From Algisphaera sp039180025 (GTDB lineage: Bacteria; Planctomycetota; Phycisphaerae; Phycisphaerales; Phycisphaeraceae): a stretch of 64,000 nucleotides of DNA. The translations under genes were made by a program, and so were the position numbers. Below, piece after piece: positions 63,499-64,000 of the stretch (positions are counted from its first letter, which is position 1; every line of letters starts with the position of its first letter). The stretch is from positions 1-64,000 of the forward strand of contig JBCDDZ010000001.1 of the NCBI GenBank assembly GCA_039180025.1, written 5' to 3'. The notes under the pieces are model-generated. The model worked only from the letters and a program-made list of their open reading frames with translations, did no database searches and was not told the DNA's origin.

Positions 63499-64000
63499 TG
63501 CTTGTCGGCGTGGTATCCCTGGGGTGTGACGGGTTGCAAATCGTGACGGGTAAAGGCATAAACCTTGCCGTCGTCGGTGCCAGCGATCAGGTCGAGTCGA
63601 TCGTCGCTGTCCAGGTGCGTCGGCCAGACCGCTGCGACGTGTTTACCGAGCTGGATCGGCTGGCCGTTGAGTGTGAGTAGGACAGGGCGGGCGAAGTGAG
63701 CGTCATGGTTGTTCCCGACGTTCTCGAAAAAGATCGGCGTGGCCGACTTCAAGTCGGTGTACGCGGGATCGACGTAGCGGTGGTTGCCGCCGTGCCCGCC
63801 GTAGACGATGTCCCAGTCGCCGTCGGCATCCCAGTCGACGACGGTGGGTTTACCTCGGCCCCAGAAGCCGCCCGGCCCGCTTACCCGCATCGCTTGCCCG
63901 TCGGTGTAACGCAGCTTCGTCTCGCCGCGGACGACCAGCGGGCTCTCCGCTTCAAAGTGGGCCAACGCCAAATCGCCGTCCCAGTCTTGAATGAGCAGCA
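63495..64000 (-). CDS. FG-GAP/VCBS-repeat protein, C-terminal part
   Basis: The frame is open to the window edge, so the N-terminus is missing. LLIQDWDGDLALAHFEAES, KPTVVDWDADGDWDIVYGGH and THLDSDDRLDLIAGTDDGKV are Asp-rich Ca-binding blades of an FG-GAP/VCBS propeller, found in large secreted or surface proteins. It ends HADKH, with its stop codon sharing bases with the stop of the IS5 fragment on the other strand, so the natural C-terminus may have been cut by the insertion. Confidence 0.75.
   Translation of the reverse strand, partial: LLIQDWDGDLALAHFEAESPLVVRGETKLRYTDGQAMRVSGPGGFWGRGKPTVVDWDADGDWDIVYGGHGGNHRYVDPAYTDLKSATPIFFENVGNNHDAHFARPVLLTLNGQPIQLGKHVAAVWPTHLDSDDRLDLIAGTDDGKVYAFTRHDLQPVTPQGYHADKH

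Overview
The window is GC-rich, gene-dense bacterial DNA, most consistent with a Planctomycetota member of the Phycisphaerae type. The clues are four secreted type I sulfatases with formylglycine signatures (C-x-P-S-R), a PEP-CTERM protein, a pseudopilin-like protein with the planctomycete-style N-terminus ending in SIIALLIGLLLPALSSAR, two GroEL paralogues, frequent GTG/TTG starts and weak Shine-Dalgarno use. The assignment is inferred from gene content; no rRNA is present.

Layout. 1-2 kb: a minus-strand pair of polyprenol-linked glycosyltransferases. 2.3-5.6 kb: sulfate activation genes cysD and cysNC, with a small four-helix-bundle gene between them, framed by a 27-bp inverted repeat. 5.8-12 kb: a minus-strand chaperone cluster (groEL2, groES, groEL1, dnaJ, grpE, fmdB-like). 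12.3-18.6 kb: small hypothetical or exported proteins, an A-T-TE NRPS-like synthetase and a WecA-type sugar-phosphate transferase. 18.8-38 kb: a carbohydrate locus with two intact GH130 enzymes and one decayed copy, a GPH sugar symporter, four sulfatases, a large unassigned secreted protein, a PEP-CTERM protein, a pseudopilin-like protein and an SGNH acetylesterase. Several of these genes carry a related palindrome upstream and may form a regulon. 38-46 kb: housekeeping genes (a CaCA antiporter, ruvB, gmhA, pyrE, two SDR dehydrogenases) and exported proteins. 46.5-48.3 kb: tRNA-Met/Ile2, tRNA-Ser(GCT) and wrecked recombinase genes. 48.7-50.6 kb: an AT-richer clan GH-A glycosidase with a beta-trefoil tail. 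50.9-62.3 kb: a complete, tightly overlapping type II secretion operon (D, E, F, G, H, I, J, K, C-like, L, M, TPR lipoprotein). 62.3-63.5 kb: a pile of broken IS5 and IS3 transposases, followed by an FG-GAP protein running off the end.

How it fits together. The sulfatases, GH130 enzymes, SGNH esterase and GPH symporter suggest use of a sulfated, acylated, mannose-containing marine polysaccharide. The type II secretion operon could export such enzymes. The cys genes do the opposite chemistry, activating sulfate. The window has gained and lost mobile material: an IVS-like element in the cys operon, an IS630 fragment, a recombinase relic beside tRNA-Ser, nested IS fragments and a decaying GH130 gene.
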